DNA of 35,441 nucleotides from Polaribacter sp. (GTDB taxonomy: Bacteria > Bacteroidota > Bacteroidia > Flavobacteriales > Flavobacteriaceae), in contig JALQZD010000328.1 in assembly GCA_023258495.1 (NCBI GenBank), forward strand, positions 1 through 35,441, read 5' to 3'. The notes under the pieces are model-generated. The model searched no databases. It was not told the DNA's origin and saw only the letters and a program-made list of their open reading frames with translations. Shown in pieces: positions 16,545-25,401 of the stretch (positions are counted from its first letter, which is position 1; every line of letters begins with the position of its first letter). The position numbers were made by a program, and so were the translations under genes.

Positions 16545-18665
16545 ATGAATCATAAAAAGGTACATACGCCTGTTGCTAAAAAGGAACCTGTAAAATTTAA
16601 AATGCATGGCGATATTCGAATTGATAATTACCATTGGATGCGCATATCTGATGCACAAAAAAATGCGTCAGTAAAGGATGAACACACGCAAGAAGTAATT
16701 GATTATCTTGAGGTTGAAAACACTTATTATGACACTGTAATGGATTACACAAAATCTTTCCAGGAGAAACTTTTTCTTGAAATGAAAGGAAGGATTAAAG
16801 AGGATGATTCTTCAGTGCCATATAAAGATAACGGCTATTATTACAATATCAGATACGAAACAGGAAATCAATATCCAATTTATTCTAGAAAAAAAGGATC
16901 ATTAAAAGCTTCAGAAGAAGTTCTCTTTGATGTGAATAAAGAAGCAAATGGTTATGATTATTTTCATTTGGGTAGTTTAAATGTATCACCAAATAATAGA
17001 TTTGTCGTTTTTGCGACAGACACGGTTAGTAGAAGACAGTATTTCTTGCGAATAAAAGATTTAAAAACAGGTAAAATCCTTGATGATATTATCGAAAACA
17101 CAACGGGTGGATCAGTTTGGGCAAATGATAATAAGACAATTTTTTATACGAAGAAAAATCCAACGACGTTGCGAAGTGAGAAAATTTACCGTCATATTTT
17201 GGGTACGCCAGCATCCGAAGACGTGGAAGTATATCATGAGAAGGATGAAACATTTGGTACGTATGTTACCAAGTCTAAATCGAGACAATATATCATTATT
17301 GGCTCCTACAGCACAGTATCGACCGAGGCACAATTTCTAGACGCCAATAATCCATTTGGTGAATTTCAACTAATTCAACCTAGAGAGCGAGATCATGAAT
17401 ATTCAGTCTCTCATTATGGTGATAGTTTTTATATCTTAACCAATAAGGATAAAGCGATTAATTTTAAATTGATGAAAACCCCGGTTTCAAGCCCATCAAA
17501 GGAAAATTGGGTTGATGTGATTCCGCATAGAGATGATACGCTTTTAGAAAGCTTTTCGATTTTTAAGGATTTCTTGGTCCTAGAAGAGCGTACGAACGGT
17601 TTAGACAAAGTCCGTTTTAAGAAATGGGATGAATCTCAAGATTATTACCTTCCGTTCGATGAAGAAACGTATACAGTAGGGGTGTATTCTAATTCTGAAT
17701 TTGATACAGATATCATTCGATATTCGTACAACTCATTTACAACTCCAAACTCCATCATCGATTTTAATATGAATACTCAAGAAAAAACGATTCTAAAGGA
17801 GCAGGAAGTAATGGATGGAAAGTTTGTAAAATCAAATTATAAAAGTAAACGCGTATGGGCTACTGCTAGAGATGGTAAAAAAGTACCCATTTCTTTGGTA
17901 TATCATAAAAACACTTTGTTAGGGAAAGATACCCCTATTTTACAATATGCCTATGGATCTTATGGTGCAACGATTGGAGATCGATTTTCAACGACTCGAT
18001 TGAGCTTGTTAGATAGAGGATTTGTCTATGCCTTAGCGCATATTAGAGGCGGTCAATACTTAGGGCGTGAATGGTATGAAGACGGGAAAATGTTGAATAA
18101 AAAGAATACATTCACCGACTTTGTTGATTGTTCGAAGTTCTTAATTGAAAATAATTACACTTCAGCGCAGCATTTGTATGCGATGGGTGGATCTGCTGGT
18201 GGATTATTAATGGGTGTAATTTTGAATATGAATCCAGAATTGTACAATGGAGTACTTGCTGCAGTGCCATTTGTTGATGTTGTTTCAACAATGTTGGATG
18301 AATCCATTCCATTAACCACAGGTGAATTTGACGAATGGGGCAATCCGAAGAATCAAGAATACTACGATTATATCAAATCATATTCGCCTTACGATCAGGT
18401 GAAAGCACAAAATTACCCGAGTATATTGGTTACTACAGGATTTCATGATTCTCAAGTACAATACTGGGAACCTGCTAAATGGGTGGCGAAGTTGAGAGAG
18501 TTGAAAACGGATAACAATGTACTTTTACTCAAAACCAACATGGGTACTGGACATGGAGGCGCATCTGGTCGATTTGATGCTTTAAAAGAGACTGCAATGG
18601 ATTATACCTTTCTGTTAGCACTTGAAAACAAATTGGTAGATACTGAACTCATAAATCCTGAATAA
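16545..18665 (+). CDS. ptrB: Oligopeptidase B (S9A serine peptidase)
   Basis: A 706-residue prolyl oligopeptidase-family enzyme. An N-terminal segment and seven-bladed propeller (about 75-410) precede the alpha/beta hydrolase domain. The catalytic triad is S550 (GGSAGG), D635 (FHDSQV) and H670 (GHGG). The 85- and 35-residue spacings equal those of E. coli OpB (S532, D617, H652). OpB cuts short peptides after Arg or Lys. No signal peptide is visible, so it should be cytoplasmic. About 20 residues longer than E. coli OpB. Transcribed divergently from ybaB; next gene downstream in 78 bases is the cysteine synthase-like gene with its own promoter-like element. Confidence 0.95.
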   Translation: MNHKKVHTPVAKKEPVKFKMHGDIRIDNYHWMRISDAQKNASVKDEHTQEVIDYLEVENTYYDTVMDYTKSFQEKLFLEMKGRIKEDDSSVPYKDNGYYYNIRYETGNQYPIYSRKKGSLKASEEVLFDVNKEANGYDYFHLGSLNVSPNNRFVVFATDTVSRRQYFLRIKDLKTGKILDDIIENTTGGSVWANDNKTIFYTKKNPTTLRSEKIYRHILGTPASEDVEVYHEKDETFGTYVTKSKSRQYIIIGSYSTVSTEAQFLDANNPFGEFQLIQPRERDHEYSVSHYGDSFYILTNKDKAINFKLMKTPVSSPSKENWVDVIPHRDDTLLESFSIFKDFLVLEERTNGLDKVRFKKWDESQDYYLPFDEETYTVGVYSNSEFDTDIIRYSYNSFTTPNSIIDFNMNTQEKTILKEQEVMDGKFVKSNYKSKRVWATARDGKKVPISLVYHKNTLLGKDTPILQYAYGSYGATIGDRFSTTRLSLLDRGFVYALAHIRGGQYLGREWYEDGKMLNKKNTFTDFVDCSKFLIENNYTSAQHLYAMGGSAGGLLMGVILNMNPELYNGVLAAVPFVDVVSTMLDESIPLTTGEFDEWGNPKNQEYYDYIKSYSPYDQVKAQNYPSILVTTGFHDSQVQYWEPAKWVAKLRELKTDNNVLLLKTNMGTGHGGASGRFDALKETAMDYTFLLALENKLVDTELINPE

Positions 18666-18725
18666 GAATCTTCATAAATTGAGGAAATTTATCTTGAATT
18701 TTTAAGGACAATTCAACAGGAATTG

Positions 18726-18733
18726 TACTTTTG
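18726..18733 (+). promoter_or_regulatory. Promoter -7 element of the cysteine synthase-like gene
   Basis: TACTTTTG (TAnnTTTG) lies 10 bases before ATG 18744, so the leader would be only a few nucleotides. It overlaps the upstream in-frame ATG at 18723, which is therefore unlikely to be the start. Confidence 0.5.
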
Positions 18734-18743
18734 TCTCGCTAAA

Positions 18744-19739
18744 ATGGAACAGAACCCAAAGATTCATAAAAACATTCTAGAACTTATTGGAAATACACCA
18801 ATGGTTGAGTTAAATACAATAACCAAAGGTTTAAAAGGTAAGTTCGTAGCCAAATTAGAATCCTTCAATCCCGGTCACTCTGCAAAAGATAGAATTGCAC
18901 TACATATTATTGAAAATGCAGAAGAAAAGGGAATTCTAAAACCGGGTGCTACAATCGTTGAAACTACTTCTGGAAATACAGGTTTTAGCCTTGCAATGAT
19001 TAGTCTTGTAAAAGGATACAAATGTATTTTAGCTGTTAGCGATAAATCATCAACCGATAAAATTGAGATGCTGCAATGCATGGGAGCTGAGGTACATGTA
19101 TGTCCTGCAAATGTAAAACCTGATGATCCAAGATCATATTACGAAGTAGCTAAAGCAATTCATAAAAGAACTCCAAATTCTATTTACATCAACCAATATT
19201 TTAATGATTTAAATATTGAAGCCCACTACAGATCCACTGGTCCAGAAATTTGGAAGCAAACCGATGGAAAAGTAACGCATGTTGTTGTGGCTAGTGGAAC
19301 AGGTGGAACTATTTCAGGAACCGGTAAATACTTAAAAGAGCAAAATCCGGATATTCAAATTCTTGGTGTTGACGCTGTTGGATCCGTCTTAAAGAAATAC
19401 CATGAGACAGGTGAATTGGACCCGAGTGAAATCAAGCCTTACAAAATTGAAGGACTCGGTAAGAATTTAATTCCGTCCGCTACAGATTTTTCGGTTATTG
19501 ATACCTATGAAAAAGTAACCGACAAAGAAGCAGCTCTATGTGCTAGAGAAATTCTTGAAACCGAGGGGATTTTTGGTGGGTATACTACAGGTGCTGTATG
19601 GTGTGCTACCAAACAATACGCCAAAAAAGGTGTATTTACAGCGCATAGTTATGTGGTACTTCTATTCGCAGATCATGGTTCTCGCTACCTGAACAAGGTC
19701 TATAGTAATACTTGGATGGAGGATCAAAAATTCATCTAA
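18744..19739 (+). CDS. Cysteine/cystathionine synthase-like PLP enzyme, possible cysteate synthase
   Basis: A 331-residue fold-type II PLP enzyme of the CysK/CBS family. Cofactor lysine K48 is in [10 protein letters not shown], the substrate loop is TTSGNTG, and the phosphate-binding loop is [10 protein letters not shown]. It lacks C-terminal CBS regulatory domains. By motif it is closer to cystathionine beta-synthase than to CysK (SAKDRI). It is followed, 77 bases on, by an alpha-oxoamine synthase. In sulfonolipid (capnine) producers a PLP synthase of this family makes cysteate from phosphoserine and sulfite, and the oxoamine synthase uses it. That role is an inference from adjacency; plain cysteine or cystathionine synthesis remains possible. 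ATG 18744 is chosen because the upstream ATG (18723) lies within the promoter element. Confidence 0.85.
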   Translation: MEQNPKIHKNILELIGNTPMVELNTITKGLKGKFVAKLESFNPGHSAKDRIALHIIENAEEKGILKPGATIVETTSGNTGFSLAMISLVKGYKCILAVSDKSSTDKIEMLQCMGAEVHVCPANVKPDDPRSYYEVAKAIHKRTPNSIYINQYFNDLNIEAHYRSTGPEIWKQTDGKVTHVVVASGTGGTISGTGKYLKEQNPDIQILGVDAVGSVLKKYHETGELDPSEIKPYKIEGLGKNLIPSATDFSVIDTYEKVTDKEAALCAREILETEGIFGGYTTGAVWCATKQYAKKGVFTAHSYVVLLFADHGSRYLNKVYSNTWMEDQKFI

Positions 19740-19816
19740 AACGTTTGTAGATTAAACATTTGAAAAACTGCAAAAAAATAGGTTAATTTGCACATTGACT
19801 ACTTAATTGAGAAATT

Positions 19817-21067
19817 ATGACGAATGACTTATTTGACCGTATAAAAGCAGACAAAGGACCTCTAGGAAATTGGGCCGATAAAGCAGAGGGCTATTATGTA
19901 TTTCCAAAATTAGAAGGGCCAATTTCAAATCGAATGCTTTTCAATGGTAAACGTGTCATTACTTGGAGTATTAATGATTACCTAGGTCTTGCGAATCACC
20001 CAGAAATCATAAAGATTGATACCGAAGCTGCTGCTGAGCATGGTATGGCTTATCCTATGGGTGCAAGAATGATGTCTGGTCACTCTAAATATCATGAACA
20101 ATTAGAGCAGGAATGTGCTGAGTTTGTAGGTAAAGAAAAGTCGTATTTGGTAAACTTCGGATACCAAGGGATTATGTCTGCAATTGATGCCTTAGTCGGT
20201 AAAAACGATATCATTGTGTACGACGTTGATACGCATGCGTGCATCATTGATGGAGTGCGTCTTCACCCAGGAAAACGATTTGTGTACAAACACAATGATA
20301 TTGAAAGTTTTGAGAAAAATATGAAACGTGCCGTTCGAATGGCTGAAAAGACTGGAGGAGGTATTTTAGCGATTTCAGAGGGTGTTTTTGGAATGAGAGG
20401 TGAACAAGGTCGTTTAAAAGAAATCTGTGCTTTAAAAGAAAAATATAACTTCAGATTATTAGTTGATGATGCTCATGGGTTCGGAACCTTAGGAGAAGGA
20501 GGAAGAGGTACAGGTTATGAACAGGGAGTACAGGATCAGATTGACGTTTATTTTGCAACTTTTGCGAAGTCAATGGCTGGTATTGGGGCTTTCCTTGCCG
20601 GTGACAAAGATGTAATTCAATTCTTACAATACAATATGCGTTCTCAAATGTTTGCGAAGTCATTGCCAATGGCAATGGTGAAAGGAGCATTGAAACGTTT
20701 AGATATGATTCGTAAAATGCCAGAGCTTAAAGATAAGTTATGGGAAAATACGAATGCACTACAAAATGGATTGCGGACTGCTGGTTTCGATTTAGGAACA
20801 ACTCAGACTTGTATCACACCAGTTTACCTGAAAGGTGATATTCCTGAAGCAATGGCTATGGTAAATGACCTTAGAGAAAATTATGGTGTATTCTGTTCAA
20901 TTGTTGTGTATCCTGTCATTCCAAGAGGATTAATTATCTTACGATTGATTCCTACCGCTACGCATACACAAGAAGATATCGATGAGACTATTACGGCCTT
21001 TTCCGGAATTCGTGAGAAATTAGAGAATGGAACGTATAAGCGTATCGCTGCTGCCTTAGTTTCATAA
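19817..21067 (+). CDS. Alpha-oxoamine synthase, possible cysteate acyltransferase
   Basis: A 416-residue fold-type I PLP enzyme of the alpha-oxoamine synthase family (8-amino-7-oxononanoate synthase, serine palmitoyltransferase, glycine C-acetyltransferase). Cofactor lysine K251 lies in FATFAKSMAGIGAF, preceded by LLVDDAHGFGTLG. The N-terminal extension (NDLFDRIKADKGPLGNWADKA) and the segment MGARMMSGHSKYH resemble the flavobacterial branch that, as I recall, includes the cysteate-fatty acyl transferase of capnine synthesis (cfat; sulA in Alistipes). No other biotin genes are nearby, which argues against BioF. Serine palmitoyltransferase is the main alternative. The neighbour upstream is a CysK/CBS-like enzyme. 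A terminator follows at 21093-21127. Confidence 0.88.
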   Translation: MTNDLFDRIKADKGPLGNWADKAEGYYVFPKLEGPISNRMLFNGKRVITWSINDYLGLANHPEIIKIDTEAAAEHGMAYPMGARMMSGHSKYHEQLEQECAEFVGKEKSYLVNFGYQGIMSAIDALVGKNDIIVYDVDTHACIIDGVRLHPGKRFVYKHNDIESFEKNMKRAVRMAEKTGGGILAISEGVFGMRGEQGRLKEICALKEKYNFRLLVDDAHGFGTLGEGGRGTGYEQGVQDQIDVYFATFAKSMAGIGAFLAGDKDVIQFLQYNMRSQMFAKSLPMAMVKGALKRLDMIRKMPELKDKLWENTNALQNGLRTAGFDLGTTQTCITPVYLKGDIPEAMAMVNDLRENYGVFCSIVVYPVIPRGLIILRLIPTATHTQEDIDETITAFSGIREKLENGTYKRIAAALVS

Positions 21068-21092
21068 TACCAGTTTATTTATAACTCAGACG

Positions 21093-21127
21093 TTACTCCA
21101 TGAATTGTAATGGAGTAGTTTTTGTTT
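21093..21127 (+). terminator. Terminator of the alpha-oxoamine synthase gene
   Basis: The stem ACTCCAT/ATGGAGT (21095-21101 with 21110-21116) has an 8-nt loop and is followed by AG and a T-rich tract, 27 bases after the stop codon. Confidence 0.75.
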
Positions 21128-21291
21128 ATAGCATTTTCTTTTCGATACATAATAACGCCATTTTAAATAAGAAAAGAACCGGATTTCAGAGCCTTTTTCC
21201 AAGGTTTTTACTGATGACCTTTACTGTAGTCAAAATGTAAGGCACAGAAAATCATATTTTTTTTATTTTAGACCTACAAAACTGACTTGTA

Positions 21292-22023
21292 ATGCGTGAA
21301 AAACTAAAATCAGTTGTAGAAGATAATACTTCAAGAAAAGGAAAGGTTTTTGATTATATTATTCAGGTTCTCATCATCCTGTCTTTAATAGCATTTTCTC
21401 TTGAGACACTGCCGAATAATAGCCAAGCCCTTCAACATATTTTGTTTTACATCGAAGTTTTTTGTGTCGTTGTATTTTCCATAGAATATCTGCTTCGGAT
21501 CTATGTTGCAGATCAACCGCTACGTTACATTTTTAGTTTCTTCGGATTAATTGATTTGCTGGCCATTTTGCCTTTTTACCTAAATATAGCAATTGATTTA
21601 AGGTCACTAAGAGCATTTAGGATATTCAGAATTTTCAGAGCTTTGAAACTCGTTCGATACAACAGAGCACTGCGAAGATTCCGCATTGCTGCTGAAATTG
21701 TTCGCGAAGAAATCATATTGTTTTTTATGGTTGCGTCAATATTAATTTTTCTCTCAGCTGCTGGAATTTATTTCTTTGAAAATGAAGCACAACCTAAATT
21801 ATTCAGTTCTATTTTTGATAGTTTGTGGTGGGCTATAGTCACCTTAACCACAGTGGGTTATGGTGATGTTTTTCCGGTTACCCTAGGTGGAAAAATATTT
21901 ACCTTTTTCGTGTTGATAATTGGTGTCGGTATTGTGACATTACCGGCTGGAATAATGGCAACAGCATTAACAAAAGCAAGAACCATAGAGGAGGCCGAGG
22001 TTCAGAAAGAAAAAAGAAGTTAA
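21292..22023 (+). CDS. Voltage-gated-type potassium channel
   Basis: A 243-residue six-helix channel subunit. Hydrophobic S1-S3 are at about 22-40, 48-71 and 80-100. An S4-like helix carries arginines at every third position (R107, R110, R113, R116). S5 and S6 flank a pore loop with the selectivity filter TVGYGD at 187-192. The filter predicts K+ selectivity; four subunits form the pore in the inner membrane. It has no C-terminal RCK/TrkA domain, only a short charged tail. The gene is preceded by a 224-base spacer holding the upstream terminator. Its stop codon directly abuts the stop of the convergent helicase gene, with no spacer. Confidence 0.93.
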   Translation: MREKLKSVVEDNTSRKGKVFDYIIQVLIILSLIAFSLETLPNNSQALQHILFYIEVFCVVVFSIEYLLRIYVADQPLRYIFSFFGLIDLLAILPFYLNIAIDLRSLRAFRIFRIFRALKLVRYNRALRRFRIAAEIVREEIILFFMVASILIFLSAAGIYFFENEAQPKLFSSIFDSLWWAIVTLTTVGYGDVFPVTLGGKIFTFFVLIIGVGIVTLPAGIMATALTKARTIEEAEVQKEKRS

Positions 22024-23724
22024 TTACTTCCTTCTTCGCTTTCTACCAAAACCAGTTGGCTTATTATCTTTACGATCTCTTCTTTTCTTGCCACGCTTGC
22101 CTTCGCTACTAGGATCTTTTTTAGTAATTTCTATTACAGCTTTTCTATTATTGAAAACAGGCTTGTTTTTCTGAAAAGAGGACTGAATAAGGTCTGAGAA
22201 GTTTTTATCAATTTCAAAGAATGAAAAAGAATCAAAAATATCGATTTCCCCAATTTCAACTCCATTTCCAATCCCTTGCTCATTAATTAGACCCATTAAT
22301 TTTGAAGGTCTCAATCGATCCTTACGACCTAAATTGATGAAGAATCGTGTCATATTCATTGATGAAGATTTCTTTCTTGAACCTTTATCATTAATAATCA
22401 TTTCATTCAAATCCTGAGCATTCTCGTAGTAATGAAGAAGCGTATTGAATTCAAGTGCAACGAATCGCTTGATTAATTCCTCACGATCAAAATCTTTTAA
22501 TTGATTATAAATCTGTGGAAGGAAATCGTTCACTTTGGATGTATCAACAGAATTGTCTTTTACCTTTTTCAATAAATGCATTAATTGATTCTCACAAATT
22601 TCTTCTCCACTCGGAATCTGACTTTCTTTGATGGGTTGTTTTAGAATTCGCTCAATGCTTTTTAGCTTGGTAACTTCGTTTCTATTGGCCAAAATAATGG
22701 ACTGACCACTACGGCCAGCTCTACCAGTTCTTCCACTTCGATGGGTGTAATTTTCAATCTGATCTGGAAGTTTGTGATTAATAACATGCGTTAAATTGTC
22801 AACATCCAAACCTCTAGCAGCTACATCCGTAGCAACTAACAACTGAATATTTCTTCCTCTGAATTTAGCCATAACCGCATCTCGCTGCGATTGACTTAAA
22901 TCTCCGTGAAGTGCATCTGCACTATATCCGTCCTGAATTAATTTATCGGCAATTTGCTGGGTATCTTTTCGTGTTCTACAAAAAATAATACCGTAAACCT
23001 CAGGGTTGAGGTCCACAATTCTTTTGAGAACCAAATACCTTGTTTTTTCCGTAACTCTGTAAAACTCATGACTTACATTAGCTGTTCCAGTATTCTTTTG
23101 GCCAGCGCTAATTTCAATCGGATTGTTAAGATAGTTTTTAGCAATCTCCTCCACTTCTTTTGGAAATGTTGCTGAAAATAAGAGACTTTGCTTTGATTTT
23201 GGGGTATACCGCACAATGGCATCTAAATCCTCTTTAAATCCCATATTTAGCATTTCATCGGCTTCATCTAACACCACAAATCGTGTATTAGATAAATTCA
23301 ATGATTTACGCTTTAATAAATCTAACGTTCTACCAGGTGTACCTACAACAATATGAACACCACGTCTTAATTCTTTTATTTGTTGCTCAATATTAGAACC
23401 GCCATAAACCGTTAAAACATTGATTTTCGGCATGTATTTAGAAAATTCCTGAATATTCTTACCAATTTGGATGGCAAGTTCTCTGGTTGGAGATAAAATT
23501 ATTGCCTGGACAGACTTATTAGATGTATCTAGATGCTCCAAAATAGGAAGGCTAAACGCAGCGGTTTTACCTGTACCTGTTTGTGCAAATGCTTTTAAAT
23601 CTGATCCTGAACTTAAAATTTGTGGTATTGTCTGTGCCTGAATAGGCGTAGGGTTCTCGTATCCAATGGCATGCAAAGCCCTACAAATGGGCTCTTGAAG
23701 CCCAAGGTTTTCAAATGTACTCAT
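22024..23724 (-). CDS. DEAD-box RNA helicase with DbpA-like C-terminal domain
   Basis: A 566-residue ATP-dependent RNA helicase. Q motif GYENPTPIQ, motif I AQTGTGKT (47-54), PTRELA, DEAD, SAT and HRSGRTGRAG are all present. A linker leads to a DbpA-like RNA-binding domain (about 430-510, with RFFINLGRKDRLRPSKLMGL), and the last ~30 residues are a basic tail. Members of this group assist ribosome assembly or unwind RNA in the cold. ATG 23724 matches the usual MSTFENLGL start. An in-frame GTG at 23757 has GGAGG seven bases upstream and cannot be excluded; it would add 11 residues. Promoter-like element at 23801-23808, hairpin in the leader. Convergent with the channel gene. Confidence 0.94.
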   Translation of the reverse strand: MSTFENLGLQEPICRALHAIGYENPTPIQAQTIPQILSSGSDLKAFAQTGTGKTAAFSLPILEHLDTSNKSVQAIILSPTRELAIQIGKNIQEFSKYMPKINVLTVYGGSNIEQQIKELRRGVHIVVGTPGRTLDLLKRKSLNLSNTRFVVLDEADEMLNMGFKEDLDAIVRYTPKSKQSLLFSATFPKEVEEIAKNYLNNPIEISAGQKNTGTANVSHEFYRVTEKTRYLVLKRIVDLNPEVYGIIFCRTRKDTQQIADKLIQDGYSADALHGDLSQSQRDAVMAKFRGRNIQLLVATDVAARGLDVDNLTHVINHKLPDQIENYTHRSGRTGRAGRSGQSIILANRNEVTKLKSIERILKQPIKESQIPSGEEICENQLMHLLKKVKDNSVDTSKVNDFLPQIYNQLKDFDREELIKRFVALEFNTLLHYYENAQDLNEMIINDKGSRKKSSSMNMTRFFINLGRKDRLRPSKLMGLINEQGIGNGVEIGEIDIFDSFSFFEIDKNFSDLIQSSFQKNKPVFNNRKAVIEITKKDPSSEGKRGKKRRDRKDNKPTGFGRKRRRK

Positions 23725-23800
23725 ATCTGTGTTGTTAATTGATTCACAGATACCCACCTGTAAACCTCCAATAATCGACTAACTCACGTTTTGTGAGCCG

Positions 23801-23808
23801 CAAAGATA
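23801..23808 (-). promoter_or_regulatory. Promoter -7 element of the DEAD-box helicase
   Basis: Minus strand TATCTTTG is a perfect TAnnTTTG match. Transcription would start near 23795, so the mRNA would begin with the CTCAC/GTGAG hairpin at 23783-23797 and have a leader of about 70 nt to ATG 23724. Confidence 0.6.
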
Positions 23809-23831
23809 GCATAACTTATTAGTTTACAAGC

Positions 23832-25220
23832 TTATTTTTGTAAAGATGCCAAATAGGGCTGAACATTCTTAGAGGAGATTGATGCATAACCATTAATAAC
23901 CAGGCCATTATGATCAACTAGAATAGAACGAGGTAATTTACTTGATAAGAAAGAATGCGCCGTACTATTGGCGTCCAAATAGAATTGATTTTTGATATCA
24001 ATATTTCTTATATGTGATGTTGACTTTCCATCGATTTTGATTTCCACAAATTGAATATTTGGGTATTTGTTAGTCAAATAATCAATTCGTGAGGCAATAT
24101 AACTTTCAGAAACAAACTCTGGATTCCAAAAGAATAATAAAGAGTTTTTGTTTTTAATGATATCTTTAATTCTTCTTGAGATATCATTATAATCTTTAAC
24201 GACAAAATTACTTATAGACTTATTTTTTCGAACCAGTCTTGTGTCATTTAAAAGATTATTTATCAGCTTTTTATCGTCATTATTTGAAGTTAAACTTAAA
24301 TAATTATTAAATGTATCTTCATTAATATCACAAGAGGATTTATTATAAAAATGGCTGATAACTGTCTGCTTCAAAAAGGCATTTCGTGTAGTTTCACAAC
24401 TAACATTTTTATGGATAGTAACCAACAAATCATTAGTAAATTTCGGAGAATAATTATCATGCATTGGCTTATGGCCTAAGGCATAAGTTTGATTGTATAA
24501 AAAATTCCTCACATAGTTTGAATAAGGAGGATAATACATTAAATCCGATTTATTGTGCGAAATACTCGATCTAAAGGCATAAAATGAGGAATCAATTTCT
24601 GGAAACTTATCCTTTTTATGCGATCGAACATGTGCAATCGGATACCTCTCAATTCTTGCATATGCCGGATAGGTAAGTGCTATTTTTAATATTTGCTTAT
24701 AGCCTTCAGTTTCTTCAGGATGATTACCCACGAACTCGTTATATTTTTTCATCTTAGTTTTCAACAAGCTATCCACTTTGTTTTTAAAACCGTCGGATTG
24801 ATGTCTGTAGGCATTGTAGAAAAAGTTTTTTTCCTTTTCATAGGCAAGGAAACAATCGATAAGTATATTGTTTCTTTCTGCACCTTTACCTGCAAATACA
24901 AGCGATTCATCAAAATCCCAGGTATTCAAACGAAGCATTAAACTGTCTTTTGGTTCTAAGTAAATGTATTGATGTTCTATGCCATGCATGAAGTGATACA
25001 GACCTTCCTCAACGTTATCAAAACTGCCCATGAATTTATTATCGTTGTCCAAATAAAGCGTATCAATAGGCTTTTCTTGGTAGAAGAGAATCACATGGCC
25101 TTCTTTCGGATTGATAATTTTACCGCCAAAATAAGTTACATCATTAGAATTTTCATTTTGACAGCTTACCATTAAAATCAAAGAAAATACTAGGAGTATT
25201 GTTTTCAATAATTTATTCAT
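23832..25220 (-). CDS. Lipoprotein with thioredoxin-like domain lacking CxxC
   Basis: A 462-residue lipoprotein: signal MNKLLKTILLVFSLILMVSC with lipidated C20. An N-terminal domain (about 28-120, YFGGKIINPKEGHVILFYQE) is like the DUF4369 domain found before TlpA domains. A long central helical region follows, then a C-terminal thioredoxin-like domain (about 330-462) with SLLFFWNPE where a WCGPC-type site would be, and LPRSILVDHNGLVI as the cis-proline strand. No cysteine remains at the redox position, so it cannot act as a disulfide reductase. Function unknown. ATG 25220 is preferred because the promoter element at 25243-25250 would leave almost no leader for ATG 25235. Second ATG at 25223 is also possible. 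Confidence 0.8.
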   Translation of the reverse strand: MNKLLKTILLVFSLILMVSCQNENSNDVTYFGGKIINPKEGHVILFYQEKPIDTLYLDNDNKFMGSFDNVEEGLYHFMHGIEHQYIYLEPKDSLMLRLNTWDFDESLVFAGKGAERNNILIDCFLAYEKEKNFFYNAYRHQSDGFKNKVDSLLKTKMKKYNEFVGNHPEETEGYKQILKIALTYPAYARIERYPIAHVRSHKKDKFPEIDSSFYAFRSSISHNKSDLMYYPPYSNYVRNFLYNQTYALGHKPMHDNYSPKFTNDLLVTIHKNVSCETTRNAFLKQTVISHFYNKSSCDINEDTFNNYLSLTSNNDDKKLINNLLNDTRLVRKNKSISNFVVKDYNDISRRIKDIIKNKNSLLFFWNPEFVSESYIASRIDYLTNKYPNIQFVEIKIDGKSTSHIRNIDIKNQFYLDANSTAHSFLSSKLPRSILVDHNGLVINGYASISSKNVQPYLASLQK

Positions 25221-25242
25221 CATATCCATTTTCATCCAGAAT

Positions 25243-25250
25243 CAAAAGTA
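25243..25250 (-). promoter_or_regulatory. Promoter -7 element of the thioredoxin-like lipoprotein
   Basis: Minus strand TACTTTTG matches TAnnTTTG and lies 22 bases before ATG 25220. Confidence 0.5.
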
Positions 25251-25377
25251 AATAAAGCGTTCAATGGACTTTGTTAAGGCGCTGTTAAAATACTTTTAAT
25301 CTGTTCCACAAAAATTAATATTCAAAAAAATTAAAAATTCATTGAAAAATCAAGTATTATAAGAAATTTCTATTGCT

Positions 25378-25385
25378 TACTTTTG
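25378..25385 (+). promoter_or_regulatory. Promoter -7 element of the ABC-F gene
   Basis: TACTTTTG (TAnnTTTG) lies 16 bases before the ABC-F ATG. It is divergent from the lipoprotein promoter 130 bases away. Confidence 0.55.
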
Positions 25386-25401
25386 CAAAAATTTTGACAG
25401 T

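Noticed and set aside
18666-18700. ATAAATT/AATTTAT inverted repeat after ptrB as a terminator
   Set aside because: The stem is only A-T pairs and no T run follows directly, too weak to call.
21100-21240. 46-codon plus-strand frame from ATG 21100 after the oxoamine synthase
   Set aside because: It starts inside a terminator hairpin, has no promoter and no recognisable features.
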